Both the position numbers and the translations under genes were made by a program. Under the pieces are notes generated by a model. It was not told the DNA's origin. It worked only from the letters and a program-made list of their open reading frames with translations, and searched no databases. From the NCBI RefSeq assembly GCF_014137855.1, contig NZ_JACGWT010000001.1:558001-622000 (forward strand): a stretch of 64,000 bases of DNA. The letters are read 5' to 3'. The DNA is from Microlunatus kandeliicorticis (GTDB taxonomy: Bacteria > Actinomycetota > Actinomycetes > Propionibacteriales > Propionibacteriaceae). Positions 52,226 through 60,895 of this stretch are shown here, piece after piece (position 1 is the first letter of the stretch; the number at the start of each line of letters is the position of its first letter).

Positions 52226-52957
52226 ATGACGGCGCTCCTCGGTCTCGCCCCGGTCGCGCAGCTGGTGCCCCTGCTGCTGCCGAGCTGGCTCGACCCCGAG
52301 GTGATCATCAAGGCGTTCGGGCCCTACGCGCTCTGGGGCGTCGCGTTCATCATCTTCGCCGAGTGCGGGCTGTTCGCGGTGCTGCCCGGCGACTCGCTGC
52401 TCTTCACGGTCGGGATCTTCACCGGCATCGGCACGATCGACCACTCGATGGTCTTCGTCTGTGCGGTGCTCACGGTCTGCGCGATCGCCGGCAACGCCTG
52501 CGGGTACGCCATCGGCCGGGCCGTCGGGCCACCGCTGTTCAAGCCGCGGCGCGGTCTGGCCGGCAAGATCTTCAACCCCACCTACGTGGAGAAGACCCGG
52601 CTCTTCTACGACCGCTACGGCAACCGGGCGCTGATCCTGGCCCGGTTCGTCCCGATCATCCGCACCTTCGTGACCTTCAGCGCGGGCGTCACCCGGATGC
52701 CGTTCCGACGGTTCATCCTCTACACCGGCATCGGTGGCCTGATCTGGGCGCCCGGCGTCACCGTGCTCGGCTACTTCCTCGGCAACGTCACCTTCATCCG
52801 CACCCACATCGACGCGGTGCTGGTGCTGATCGTGGTCGTCTCGCTGATCCCGATGGGCATCGAGTACCTGATGTCGCGCCGGCACCGTCCGGCCGGCCCG
52901 GCCCCCGCGGACGAGCCGTCGCCGCCGGAGGCCGAGCTGTCGCGCGACCCCCGGTGA
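52226..52957 (+). CDS. DedA-family membrane protein
   Basis: 243 aa. The signature regions are present: LFAVLPGDSLLFTVGIFTG near the N-terminus, NACGYAIGRAVGP in the second helix pair, and the Arg-Phe-Pro/Arg-Thr block LARFVPIIRTFVTFSAGV in the middle. This block is typical of DedA proteins, which help flip or recycle undecaprenyl phosphate or phospholipids and need the proton gradient. About five membrane helices, then a Pro/Glu-rich cytosolic tail. Its stop overlaps the next gene (GTGA). Confidence 0.92.
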   Translation: MTALLGLAPVAQLVPLLLPSWLDPEVIIKAFGPYALWGVAFIIFAECGLFAVLPGDSLLFTVGIFTGIGTIDHSMVFVCAVLTVCAIAGNACGYAIGRAVGPPLFKPRRGLAGKIFNPTYVEKTRLFYDRYGNRALILARFVPIIRTFVTFSAGVTRMPFRRFILYTGIGGLIWAPGVTVLGYFLGNVTFIRTHIDAVLVLIVVVSLIPMGIEYLMSRRHRPAGPAPADEPSPPEAELSRDPR

Positions 52958-53862
52958 GCGGCTTCCTCACCTCCCCCCTCGCCCCGGTCCTAGCGGCGCT
53001 GCTCGCCGCCGTCGGCTCGATCGTCTTCGGGCTCGCCGCCGTCCGGCAGCACGGCGCCGTCCAGGACGCCACCGCGGACGAACGGGCCGGGCGCCGGCAC
53101 TGGTGGCGCCAGGTCACCGCGGTGCTGCGCGACCGCTCCTGGCTGGTCGGGGCCGCTCAGGCCACCGCCGGCGGCGGTCTGCACGTCGTCGCCCTGGCGC
53201 TCGCGCCGATCACGCTCGTCCAGCCCATCGGTGTGCTCGCGGTGCCCACCACCGTGATCGCCGCCGCTGCCCGTCAGCACCGCCGCCCACCCCGCAGCCA
53301 GCTGATCGGGATGGTGCTCGCGGTGGCGGGGATCGTCGTGGTCACCGTCGTCCTGCTGCTGCCCGGCAGCACCCGCCCGCTCGTCCCGGCGGCCGGTGCG
53401 GTCGCGCTCGCGGTCGCGGTGCTGGTGGTGCCCAGCCTGCTCGTCCTGCTGCTGGCCCGCCGGTTGCCCCCGCTGGCCCGGACGCTGGCGCTCGCCGTGG
53501 CCGCGGCGGCGCTGTTCGGGCTGAACTCGGTGATGATCAGGATCGGCACCGCCCTGCTGGCCGATCACACGTTCGCCGCCCGCTGGCCGACCACCGTGCT
53601 CGCCGTCGTCGGCCTGGTGGTCGGACTGCCGCTCGGACTGCTGTGCATGCAGGCCGCGTACCGCTCCGGGTCGGCCCACGCGGTGATCTGCTGCCTCACC
53701 CTGTTCGACCCGGTGTCCGCGGTCACCGGCGGACGGCTGCTGCTTCACGACGGCGGCGGCCTGGCCGGCTGGATCGTCGCCGCGGCGGCCGTCGGCGCGG
53801 TGCTCACCGTGGTCGGGGTGCTGGTGCTGTCCCGCGAGTACCCGGTCGAGGTGGGGCGCTAG
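52954..53862 (+). CDS. DMT-type membrane transporter
   Basis: 302 aa starting at GTG 52954 (overlapping the dedA stop). It has about nine or ten hydrophobic helices in two repeats, in a layout like the drug/metabolite or NIPA-like superfamily: VGAAQATAGGGLHVVALALA with PITLVQPIGVLAVPTTVIAA is the first conserved block. The second is CMQAAYRSGSAHAVICCLTL followed by FDPVSAVTGGRLLLHD. The substrate is unknown. It is translationally coupled to DedA, suggesting a shared membrane job. A 19-bp tandem repeat follows directly. Confidence 0.8.
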   Translation: MSGFLTSPLAPVLAALLAAVGSIVFGLAAVRQHGAVQDATADERAGRRHWWRQVTAVLRDRSWLVGAAQATAGGGLHVVALALAPITLVQPIGVLAVPTTVIAAAARQHRRPPRSQLIGMVLAVAGIVVVTVVLLLPGSTRPLVPAAGAVALAVAVLVVPSLLVLLLARRLPPLARTLALAVAAAALFGLNSVMIRIGTALLADHTFAARWPTTVLAVVGLVVGLPLGLLCMQAAYRSGSAHAVICCLTLFDPVSAVTGGRLLLHDGGGLAGWIVAAAAVGAVLTVVGVLVLSREYPVEVGR

Positions 53863-53870
53863 GTCGCGCC

Positions 53871-53965
53871 CTTCGACAGGCTCAGGGTCCGTCGACAGGT
53901 TCAGGGTCCGTCGACAGGCTCAGGGCACGTCGACCGGCTCAGGGCACGTCGACCGGCTCAGAACG
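53871..53965. repeat. 19-bp tandem repeat, five copies
   Basis: Five units of 19 bases, with consensus CGTCGACAGGCTCAGGGTC: the first begins CTTCGACAGG and units 4-5 have ACC for ACA. This TTCGAC-A/C-GGCTCAGG element is common in intergenic DNA of high-GC actinobacteria. It lies between the convergent DMT and GT-C genes, where it may act in termination. Confidence 0.7.
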
Positions 53966-53978
53966 CGTCTCACTCGGG

Positions 53979-55535
53979 CTAGGCGGCGGGGACGGTCACC
54001 GTGCGCACCACCACGTGGCCGGACCGGGCCGCCGTCGGCCAGGACCCGACCAGCCGACGGGTGGTCGGGTCGAACGGGTGGTTGGACGGCTGGTCGAAGC
54101 GGCTGAGCACCACCCGGGTGCCGCCGGCCAGGTAGTCCCGCACGGTGGCCTGCCAGAGCTCGTTGCGGCGCCGCGCGATGGTCGGTCCCGCCGGGTGCCG
54201 GTCGTAGGAGTACCCGCCCAGGTCGACGACCAACGGGCACCCGCGAGTCAGGTTGCGGCTCAGAACGTCCAGCTCGACGAGGTTGACCGGGTCGTCGGTG
54301 GTCACGCACCCCGGCGCACCGGCCACCGTGGGACGCAGGGTGGCCGCGGGGAACGCGGTGCCGAACCGGACGCCCGCCAGCGGGACCGCGGTCAGGGCCA
54401 CCAGCGCCAGCGCCGCCCCGCCGAGCAAACGGCGGGTCGGCGCCGACGCAGCGAGCCGGCTCCGGACGAGCTCGGCGAGGGTCCGAGCCGCCGACCCGGC
54501 GACCAGCGCGGCGGTCGCGGCAACGAAGCCGGCGTAGTGGGTGAACCACACCGGGGTGGCCAGCAGCAGAGCGCCCATCCCGAGGTGCAGCACGGCGAAC
54601 AGGCGGCCGCGGGAGTCCAGCAGAGCCACGAGCACCAGCGTCGCCCAGCCGACCGCGGCCAGCCCGGCGACCACGGTGGACAGTGCGCCGGCATGGACGT
54701 CGCCAACCCCGGTGAGCGCCGCCACCCGCGAGACCAGCTGCCAGTGCGCGGAGCTGCGTCCGAGCTGGTCGGCGACCACCAGCCGGGCCATCGCCGTCGG
54801 CGCCGCGACGAAGAACGGCCCGAGCAGGACGACCGACCCGAGACCGGCGCCCGCGGCGTACCAGCCGGCCGCCCGGCGACCCCGGCTGATCGCCAGCCAC
54901 CCGCCCACCAGGGCCAGCGGGACGACACCCCAGATCTTGAACGCCGGCGACCAGGCCAGCACCGCCCCGACGGCCAGCCAGCGCGCCGCGGAGACGCGAG
55001 CGGTCGCCGCCCTCGCCTCGCCGAGGCCCGGGACCAGCAGCAGGGCGACGAGCAGCACCGTGTTCGCCGGCGCCTCGAGCAGGGTCAGGTGCTCGCTGTA
55101 GACCGCCGGGTAGAACACCGCGTACGCCAAGCCGCCGACCGCGGCGGCGAACCGCCCCTGCCGCCGCAGCAGCCGGACGACCAGCGCGCAGTTCAGCACG
55201 CCGAGCAGCATCCAGCCGACCCGGGCGGTGGCGAGCGCATCGGCGTCGGAGATCACCCAGGTCAGCGCCGCGAACGGACTGAGCGCGAGCAGGATGCCCG
55301 GCGGGTGGAGCAACAGGAAGTCCCGGTAGGGCAGTCGACCGTGCACCAGCCCGACCGCACCGGCGAAGTAGACGCCGTCGTCGTAGTTGCCGTAGCCGAA
55401 CAGACCACCGCCGCGGAGCGTCGGCAGCAGTCGGGCGAGCAGGGCGACCACCAGCACCACCGGTGTCTCCCAGTGGTGGCGGAGCGACCTGCCGGACAGC
55501 ACCGGGCGCGCGAGTGGAACGGACGGGGAAGACAC
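53979..55535 (-). CDS. GT-C-type membrane glycosyltransferase-like protein
   Basis: GTG 55535 gives 518 aa; a longer version to 55625 would contain a run of ten Gs and no ribosome site. There are about ten hydrophobic helices. The first outer loop carries YDDGVYFAGAVGLVHGRLPY and RDFLLLHPPG, the acidic pair and pattern used by GT-C enzymes (polyprenyl-phosphate sugar donors, active site outside the membrane). The last 130 residues form a soluble domain with a conserved-looking GCPLVVDLGGYSYDRHP. The product sugar and acceptor are unknown; cell-envelope glycan or lipid glycosylation is likely. Confidence 0.75.
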   Translation of the reverse strand: MSSPSVPLARPVLSGRSLRHHWETPVVLVVALLARLLPTLRGGGLFGYGNYDDGVYFAGAVGLVHGRLPYRDFLLLHPPGILLALSPFAALTWVISDADALATARVGWMLLGVLNCALVVRLLRRQGRFAAAVGGLAYAVFYPAVYSEHLTLLEAPANTVLLVALLLVPGLGEARAATARVSAARWLAVGAVLAWSPAFKIWGVVPLALVGGWLAISRGRRAAGWYAAGAGLGSVVLLGPFFVAAPTAMARLVVADQLGRSSAHWQLVSRVAALTGVGDVHAGALSTVVAGLAAVGWATLVLVALLDSRGRLFAVLHLGMGALLLATPVWFTHYAGFVAATAALVAGSAARTLAELVRSRLAASAPTRRLLGGAALALVALTAVPLAGVRFGTAFPAATLRPTVAGAPGCVTTDDPVNLVELDVLSRNLTRGCPLVVDLGGYSYDRHPAGPTIARRRNELWQATVRDYLAGGTRVVLSRFDQPSNHPFDPTTRRLVGSWPTAARSGHVVVRTVTVPAA

Positions 55536-55607
55536 CCGGCGAGGGTGGCGCGGCTGGTTCAGAGCTTTCTGTGAAGGCCGTCGGCGGGTGGCTCCGGGTG
55601 GCGTCCG

Positions 55608-55617
55608 CCCCCCCCCC
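55608..55617. repeat. Homopolymer run of ten C/G
   Basis: Ten C in a row on the plus strand (G on the minus strand). It falls just inside a possible longer N-terminus of the GT-C gene (GTG 55625, then ATC ACG). From 55536 to 55718 no gene is supported apart from this. Confidence 0.85.
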
Positions 55618-55718
55618 GTGATCACCTCAGGGGTTCCTTAACCGGGCTGTCGACACTCGAGGAGACGGCGCAGCACGGTGGACGACCGGTGACGCGCGCG
55701 TGACGATCGGGGGTCGGA

Positions 55719-55904
55719 ATGGTGGGAAGCGGGTCGTCGGCTCGCCGGCCCGAGCGGACCCGACGCAGGCTGGTGTCCGGGAGAAGGATCGCCTGGTCGG
55801 CCTGGATCGAGTCGATCATGATCACGCTCGGTCTGGTGATCATGGTCCGGACGGTGGCCCGGGACCGGGAGATCCGTCGGGTCGTGACGACAGGAGATCG
55901 GTGA
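55719..55904 (+). CDS. Possible small membrane protein, 61 aa
   Basis: A basic N-terminus followed by one hydrophobic helix (IESIMITLGLVIMVRTVARD), then a charged tail. The TGA shares a base with the ATG of the GT4 gene (TGATG), which suggests coupling. There is no clear ribosome site and no known family, and the region can also be read by chance in GC-rich DNA. Treat as tentative. Confidence 0.3.
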   Translation: MVGSGSSARRPERTRRRLVSGRRIAWSAWIESIMITLGLVIMVRTVARDREIRRVVTTGDR

Positions 55905-57058
55905 TGCGGATCGCGATGATCACCGAGACCTGGCGTCCCGGGATCGACGGCGTGGTCACCCGGCTCGAGCACACCGTGCGCGAGCTGATCACCCGTGGCC
56001 ACCAGGTCGCCGTCTGGGCCCCCAGCACCGACCCCTCGCTCGCGGTGCGGCAGCACCGGACGGCCGGGGTGGTCTTCCCTTTCGTGGACCGCCACCGGCG
56101 CTGGGGCGTCCCGGACCCCGGCCTGGCCGCCGCGGTGCGGGCCTGGGCCCCGGACGTCGTGCACCTGGTCAACCCGGTGATGCAGGGCAGCGCGGCGCTG
56201 CTCGGGCTGGCCGGCCGGGTGCCGGTGGTGTCGAGCCTGCACACCGACCTGACCGCCTACGCCACCCGCTATCACCTCGGCTTCACGCGTCCGGCGCTGC
56301 GCGCGATCAACCGGGCCACCTACCGCCGGGCGGACGTCCGGTTGGCCACGTCCGGGTTCGGCGCCGCGTTGCTCGACCGGATCGGTGCCGGCCCGGTGGA
56401 GTTGTGGCCCGCCGCCGTCGACCCTCGGTTCGGCCAGGCCCGCGCTGCCCGGGGCGCCGCCCCGGCCGGCGACCCGTCGGTGCTCCGGCTGCTCGCCGTC
56501 GGTCGGCTCGCGCCGGAGAAAGACTGGGACGCGCTGGTCCCGCTGCTCCGGACCGGGCGGCTGGACGGCCGGGCGCTGTGCCTCGACGTGGTCGGTGACG
56601 GGCCCGAACGGCGTCGGCTCGAACAGGCCTTCGCGGGCACCCGGACACACTTCCGCGGCGTGCTGCGGGGCGACGACCTGGTCGCCGCCTACCGGGACGC
56701 CGACGTGCTGCTCACCGCCTCCACCACCGAGACCGTCGGCCTCACCCTGCTCGAGGCTGTCGCCGCCGGGCTGCCGGTGGTGGCCGTCGACGGGCCGCAG
56801 GTGCGGGCGACCATGGCCGGCCATCCCCGCCTCGGGCTGGTCGCCGCGGACCGGCGGCGTCACGACCGGGCCTGGGTCGACGCCCTCCGGGTCGCCCTCG
56901 GCCGCGCGGCGCTGCCGGACGGCGCGCCGCCGACCTGGGCCGAGGCCACCGGGGTGCTGCTCGACCACTACGCGACCGCGGCCGAGGCGTTCGGCCGCCG
57001 GACGCTCGGCGCCGAGTGGCGTCCACCCGCACAGCCGCTGACCCGGGTCCCGGGGTGA
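55904..57058 (+). CDS. GT4-family glycosyltransferase
   Basis: 384 aa; ATG 55904 with AGGAG before it. It has a GT-B fold: the N-terminal Rossmann part begins RIAMITETWRPGIDGVVTRL, with the Gly-rich donor-side loop, and VVSSLHTDLTAYATRYHLGF follows. The C-terminal donor-binding domain has LLAVGRLAPEKDWDALVPLL and the E-x7-E motif in TETVGLTLLEAVAAGLPVVA. This resembles the PimB'/MgtA/SQDG-synthase group that makes glycolipids such as mannosyl or sulfoquinovosyl diacylglycerols; the exact product is undetermined. The stop overlaps the sensor-kinase start. Confidence 0.9.
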   Translation: MRIAMITETWRPGIDGVVTRLEHTVRELITRGHQVAVWAPSTDPSLAVRQHRTAGVVFPFVDRHRRWGVPDPGLAAAVRAWAPDVVHLVNPVMQGSAALLGLAGRVPVVSSLHTDLTAYATRYHLGFTRPALRAINRATYRRADVRLATSGFGAALLDRIGAGPVELWPAAVDPRFGQARAARGAAPAGDPSVLRLLAVGRLAPEKDWDALVPLLRTGRLDGRALCLDVVGDGPERRRLEQAFAGTRTHFRGVLRGDDLVAAYRDADVLLTASTTETVGLTLLEAVAAGLPVVAVDGPQVRATMAGHPRLGLVAADRRRHDRAWVDALRVALGRAALPDGAPPTWAEATGVLLDHYATAAEAFGRRTLGAEWRPPAQPLTRVPG

Positions 57059-58632
57059 GGCTCGCGCAGGTCGCGACCCCGGGGGCCCCGCGGGTGGACG
57101 ATGGGGGCGTGCCCAGCCACCCGGCGCACCCGTATGCGAGCGCCGCCGCAGACACCGCCGCAGACACCGCCGCAGACATCGCCCCGGACTCCGCCGAGGC
57201 CGCCACCCCGTCACCGCTCACCCCTGCCGCGGCGGCCGGGACCGGGGCGCGCCCGACTCCCCGGCTGCGGCACGGCATCCGCCTCCGGCTGGTGCTGGTG
57301 GCCGTCGCGGTCGTGCTGCTCGCCCTGGTGGCCGGTGGCGGCCTGTTGCTGGTGCTGCTGCAGACCAGCCTGCGGTCCTCGGTCTCGGCCGCCGCGATGG
57401 CCCGCGCCGCCGAGGTCAGTGCGGACGTCACCACCTCCGGGGTCTCCGGGGCGGTCGCCGGGCTGCGTCCGGGCTCGCGGGACGGCCAGGTCGTCCAGCT
57501 GCTCGACCCGTCCGGACGGGTGCTCGGGTCATCCAGCGCCGTCCTGGCCGGGCAGCCGATGAGCCAGCAGCGCCCGGCCGACGGCGTCGCGGTGAGCCAG
57601 CAGCGCGACCTCGACGACCTCGGCACGCCCGGCGAGTGGCTGGTCGTCTCGCGCGGCGTCAGCGCGGACGGACGGCTGTACACCGTTCAGGTCGGGGTGC
57701 CCTTCGAGTTCCAGCGGCAGGCCGTCCGGACGGTGGCGCTGTTCCTGCTCGCGGCGGCCCCGGTGCTGTTGCTGGGTGTGGCCGTCGCGGTCTGGTTGCT
57801 GGTGGGTCGCACCCTGCGGCCGGTGGAGGAGATCCGCCGGACGGTGGCCGGCATCCGCGCCCGCCGCCTCGGTGACCGGGTGCCGGTGCCCCCGGTGCAC
57901 GACGAGATCGCCGCCCTGGCCACCACCATGAACGACATGCTGGGTCGGCTCGAGCGCGCGGACGCGGCACAGCGCGCCTTCCTCTCCGACGCCGGGCACG
58001 AGCTGCGGAGCCCGCTCGCGGGACTGAGCGCGACCCTCGACCTGGCCGCGGGCGCGGACGACCGCACCCGACGCGAGCTGGTCCCGGTGATGGTCTCCGA
58101 GGTCGACCGGATGAGTGCCCTGGTGGCCGATCTGATGACCCTCGCCCGGGGGGACGACCGCACCCTGGTCACCCAGCGGGTCGACGTCGACCTGGACGAC
58201 GTCGTGCTCGCCGAGGTCCAGCGGCTCCGGCTGACCAGCCGCCACCGGGTCGTGCTGCAGGTCTCGCCGGCCCGGGTCGTCGGGGACGCCCGCCGGCTCA
58301 GCCAGGTGGTCCGCAACCTGCTCGACAACGCCGACCGGCACGCCCGGACGACGATCCGGGTGGAGCTGGCTCCAGGTCCGGAGGCGTGCGTGCTGCGGGT
58401 GGACAACGACGGGCCGGTCGTCCCGGCCGCTGACCGCGAGCGCATCTTCGACCGCTTCGTCCGGCTCGAGGACGCCCGCAGTCGCGAGGACGGCGGGCAC
58501 GGGCTGGGGCTGGCCATCAGCCGCCAGATCGCCGAGGCCCACGCGGGACGGATCGTGGCCACCGTCGGCCCGGCGGGCGAGTGCCGGTTCGAGCTGACCC
58601 TGCCCGCGCGCGAGGTCGGGGAGGCGTCGTGA
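57055..58632 (+). CDS. Sensor histidine kinase, membrane-bound
   Basis: GTG 57055 (overlapping the GT4 stop) gives 525 aa; a GTG at 57109 is an alternative that removes 18 residues. The N-terminus is Ala/Asp/Pro-rich with a tandem ADTA repeat. TM1 lies at about residues 78-105 and TM2 at about 225-250, with an extracytoplasmic sensor domain between. Then a HAMP-like linker, the phospho-acceptor in SDAGHELRSPLAGLS (His315), and the ATPase domain: N-box NLLDNADRHA, later DGGHGLGLAIS. The response regulator follows. The signal is unknown. Confidence 0.92.
   Translation: MRLAQVATPGAPRVDDGGVPSHPAHPYASAAADTAADTAADIAPDSAEAATPSPLTPAAAAGTGARPTPRLRHGIRLRLVLVAVAVVLLALVAGGGLLLVLLQTSLRSSVSAAAMARAAEVSADVTTSGVSGAVAGLRPGSRDGQVVQLLDPSGRVLGSSSAVLAGQPMSQQRPADGVAVSQQRDLDDLGTPGEWLVVSRGVSADGRLYTVQVGVPFEFQRQAVRTVALFLLAAAPVLLLGVAVAVWLLVGRTLRPVEEIRRTVAGIRARRLGDRVPVPPVHDEIAALATTMNDMLGRLERADAAQRAFLSDAGHELRSPLAGLSATLDLAAGADDRTRRELVPVMVSEVDRMSALVADLMTLARGDDRTLVTQRVDVDLDDVVLAEVQRLRLTSRHRVVLQVSPARVVGDARRLSQVVRNLLDNADRHARTTIRVELAPGPEACVLRVDNDGPVVPAADRERIFDRFVRLEDARSREDGGHGLGLAISRQIAEAHAGRIVATVGPAGECRFELTLPAREVGEAS
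57148..57183 (+). repeat. 12-bp repeat, three copies, inside the sensor-kinase gene
   Basis: Three copies of GCAGACACCGCC (the last has T for C), in frame, coding for ADTA-ADTA-ADIA in the N-terminal cytosolic tail. Being in frame it can change copy number without a frameshift. Confidence 0.75.
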
Positions 58633-59303
58633 GGACGCTGCTGGTCGAGGACGAGCGCGTGCTCGGCACCTCGCTCTCCGAGGGGCTGACCGGGCTCGGG
58701 TTCGTCGTCGACTGGGTCCGCGACGGCGGCACCGGGCTGCTGGCCGCCACCGGGAACCGCTACGACGTGATCGTGCTCGACATCATGCTGCCGCGGCTCA
58801 ACGGCTACAAGATCGTCGAGACGCTGCGGCAGCGCGGCGACACCACCCCGGTGCTGATGCTGTCGGCCAAGGACGGCGAGTACGACCAGACCGACGCCTT
58901 CGAGCTCGGGGCCGACGACTACCTGGTCAAGCCGATCAAGCTCACCGTGCTCGCCGCCCATTTGCGGGCGCTGGTGCGCCGCGGGGCGCCGCCACGGGAG
59001 CCCGAGCTGACGGTCGGGACGCTCCGGCTCGACCCGCGCTCGAAGCAGGTCCGCCGCGGGGACCAGGAGATCGTCCTGACCCCGCGCGAGTTCGAGCTGC
59101 TGCAGTTCCTGATGCACAACAGCGGCCAGGTGCTGTCGAAGGCGGCCATCCTCACCGCGGTGTGGGACTCGGTCTTCGAGCTGAGCAACAACGTGGTGGA
59201 GGTCTACGTCGGCTACCTCCGGAACAAGATCGACGTGCCGTTCGGGGTGCGGACCGTGCAGAACGTCCGGGGGATGGGCTACCGGATCGTCAGCGACCGA
59301 TGA
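58629..59303 (+). CDS. OmpR/PhoB-type response regulator
   Basis: 224 aa; GTG 58629 overlaps the kinase stop. Receiver domain: acidic pocket in LLVEDER, phospho-acceptor Asp51 (VIVLDIMLPR), Lys near 100 (LVKPIKL). The C-terminal winged helix (about 130-224) has LTPREFELLQFLMHNSGQVL and VRGMGYRI, the normal OmpR DNA-binding form. It must be the partner of the adjacent kinase. Its targets may include the preceding GT4 gene or the following lipoprotein gene. Confidence 0.95.
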   Translation: MRTLLVEDERVLGTSLSEGLTGLGFVVDWVRDGGTGLLAATGNRYDVIVLDIMLPRLNGYKIVETLRQRGDTTPVLMLSAKDGEYDQTDAFELGADDYLVKPIKLTVLAAHLRALVRRGAPPREPELTVGTLRLDPRSKQVRRGDQEIVLTPREFELLQFLMHNSGQVLSKAAILTAVWDSVFELSNNVVEVYVGYLRNKIDVPFGVRTVQNVRGMGYRIVSDR

Positions 59304-59376
59304 GCGGTCGACGTCCCGTGCCGCTGAACGCGTGCTGTGAGGACGCCCGGCCCCCGGCGTCGACGTCGGTGCCGTC

Positions 59377-60774
59377 GTGTGTTTCGCTCGCCGGGTGATC
59401 CCCCTGCGCCGGACGGCCGGGCTGGTGCTGGCCGCCGCCGTGTCCGTGACGATGGTCGCCTGCTCCTCGAGCCCCTCGACGGTGCCCGACCGCGGCTCCG
59501 CCCCGACCCCGGGGTCGGCCGGCAGCGCGACCGCGGCCACCACCGAGAACGCGGCGCTCCGCCAGGTCCGGGTGGAGGTCCCGGCCGGGCTCCGAGCCGC
59601 TCCCTTCGACGTCGCCCGGACGGTGCGGTTGCCGGCCGGCTGGAGGATGTCGGTGTGGGCGCGGGTCGACGGCGCGCGGCTCGCGGTCTGGACGCCCGAC
59701 CGGCGGCTGCTGGTCTCGAGGCCCGGGCACGGGGACGTGGTGGTGCTCACGCCGCGCGGCGACCGGACGCCGAGCCAGGCGACGCTGGTCCGCGGGCTCC
59801 GCAAGCCGCACGGGATGGCGTTCGCCGGGTCGACGCTCTACGTGGCCGAGTCCGACCGGATCGACGCCTACCGGTACCGCGACGGCAGGGCCAGCGATCG
59901 CCGGTTGGTCGTCTCCGGGTTGCCCGACGCCAGCCTGCCCGGGCTCGGCGGACGCTACGCGCACGCACTCAAGTCGGTGGTGGTCGGGCACGACGGGTCG
60001 CTCTACTTCTCCATCGGCAGCAGCGGCAACCTGGTTCCCGCCGACCGCACCGCGCGCCCCGAGCGGGCGACGATCATGCGCTGGTCGCCGAAGACCCGGA
60101 AGCTGACCGTCTTCGCCCGCGGTGTCCGCAACGGCACCGGACTGGCCCTCGACCCCGACGGCGCGCTGTGGACCGCGGTCAACAACCGCGACCAGATGCC
60201 CTACCCGTTGCACCGCGACTGGGACGGCGACGGCCGCGACGACTACGGCAAGGTCATCCAGTCCTACGTCAACGACCACCCGCTCGAACCGGTCGCCAAG
60301 CTGACCGCCGGCCGCGACCTCGGCTGGCCGTTCTGCGACCCCGACCCGAGCCAGCCCACCGACGTCCCCGGCGCCGTGCTGCGCTACGCGGACCGTCCGT
60401 TCGTCGACGACCCGCAGACCAACCCCGACGGTCGCCGGCTCGACTGCGCCCGGCTGCCACGGATCGAGCAGGGTCTGCCGGCCCACTCCGCCCCGCTGCA
60501 GATGATCTTCACCACGCTGCCGCAGCCCTACGGCACCGGCGCGCTGATCGCGGCCCACGGCTCCTGGAACCGCACGCCGCCGCGACCGAGCCAGGTCTGG
60601 TTCCTGCCCTGGTCGAAGGGCCGGCTCGGGAACGCGATCCCGCTGATCACCGGTTTCCAGCTGCCCGACGGCAGCCGCTGGGGCCGATTGGTCGGGCTGG
60701 CCGTCGGCCCGGACCGCGCGCTCTACGTCACCGACGACAGCGCGGGCGCGGTCTACCGGGTCACCCTCGGCTGA
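59377..60774 (+). CDS. Glucose/sorbosone-dehydrogenase-like lipoprotein
   Basis: 465 aa. N-terminal signal peptide (LRRTAGLVLAAAVSVTM) ending in VAC: Cys29 would be lipidated, so the protein is anchored outside the membrane. The mature part is a six-bladed beta-propeller of the soluble PQQ glucose/sorbosone dehydrogenase type. Examples are LRKPHGMAFAGSTLYVAES, HALKSVVVGHDGSLYFSIGS, GVRNGTGLALDPDGALWTAV and a final blade LVGLAVGPDRALYVTDDSAG. Family members oxidise sugars with bound PQQ, but many actinobacterial homologues lack proven activity. Two GTG starts (59377, 59395) are both possible. Confidence 0.85.
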   Translation: MCFARRVIPLRRTAGLVLAAAVSVTMVACSSSPSTVPDRGSAPTPGSAGSATAATTENAALRQVRVEVPAGLRAAPFDVARTVRLPAGWRMSVWARVDGARLAVWTPDRRLLVSRPGHGDVVVLTPRGDRTPSQATLVRGLRKPHGMAFAGSTLYVAESDRIDAYRYRDGRASDRRLVVSGLPDASLPGLGGRYAHALKSVVVGHDGSLYFSIGSSGNLVPADRTARPERATIMRWSPKTRKLTVFARGVRNGTGLALDPDGALWTAVNNRDQMPYPLHRDWDGDGRDDYGKVIQSYVNDHPLEPVAKLTAGRDLGWPFCDPDPSQPTDVPGAVLRYADRPFVDDPQTNPDGRRLDCARLPRIEQGLPAHSAPLQMIFTTLPQPYGTGALIAAHGSWNRTPPRPSQVWFLPWSKGRLGNAIPLITGFQLPDGSRWGRLVGLAVGPDRALYVTDDSAGAVYRVTLG

Positions 60775-60895
60775 CCGCTCCTGAGTCTCCGCTGAGCAGA
60801 GCCGGGTCGGCGCCCTCGTCGGCAACCGCGCACCGCGGTGATCACGAACAGACGTTCACCGAGCGAGCCCGCCCCACCCCCGGACAGGACCCACG

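Noticed and set aside
50887-52953. Long plus-strand frame running into the DMT gene from the left
   Set aside because: Only its final part from GTG 52954 encodes membrane helices; the rest is a shadow of ArsR, COG4705 and DedA genes.
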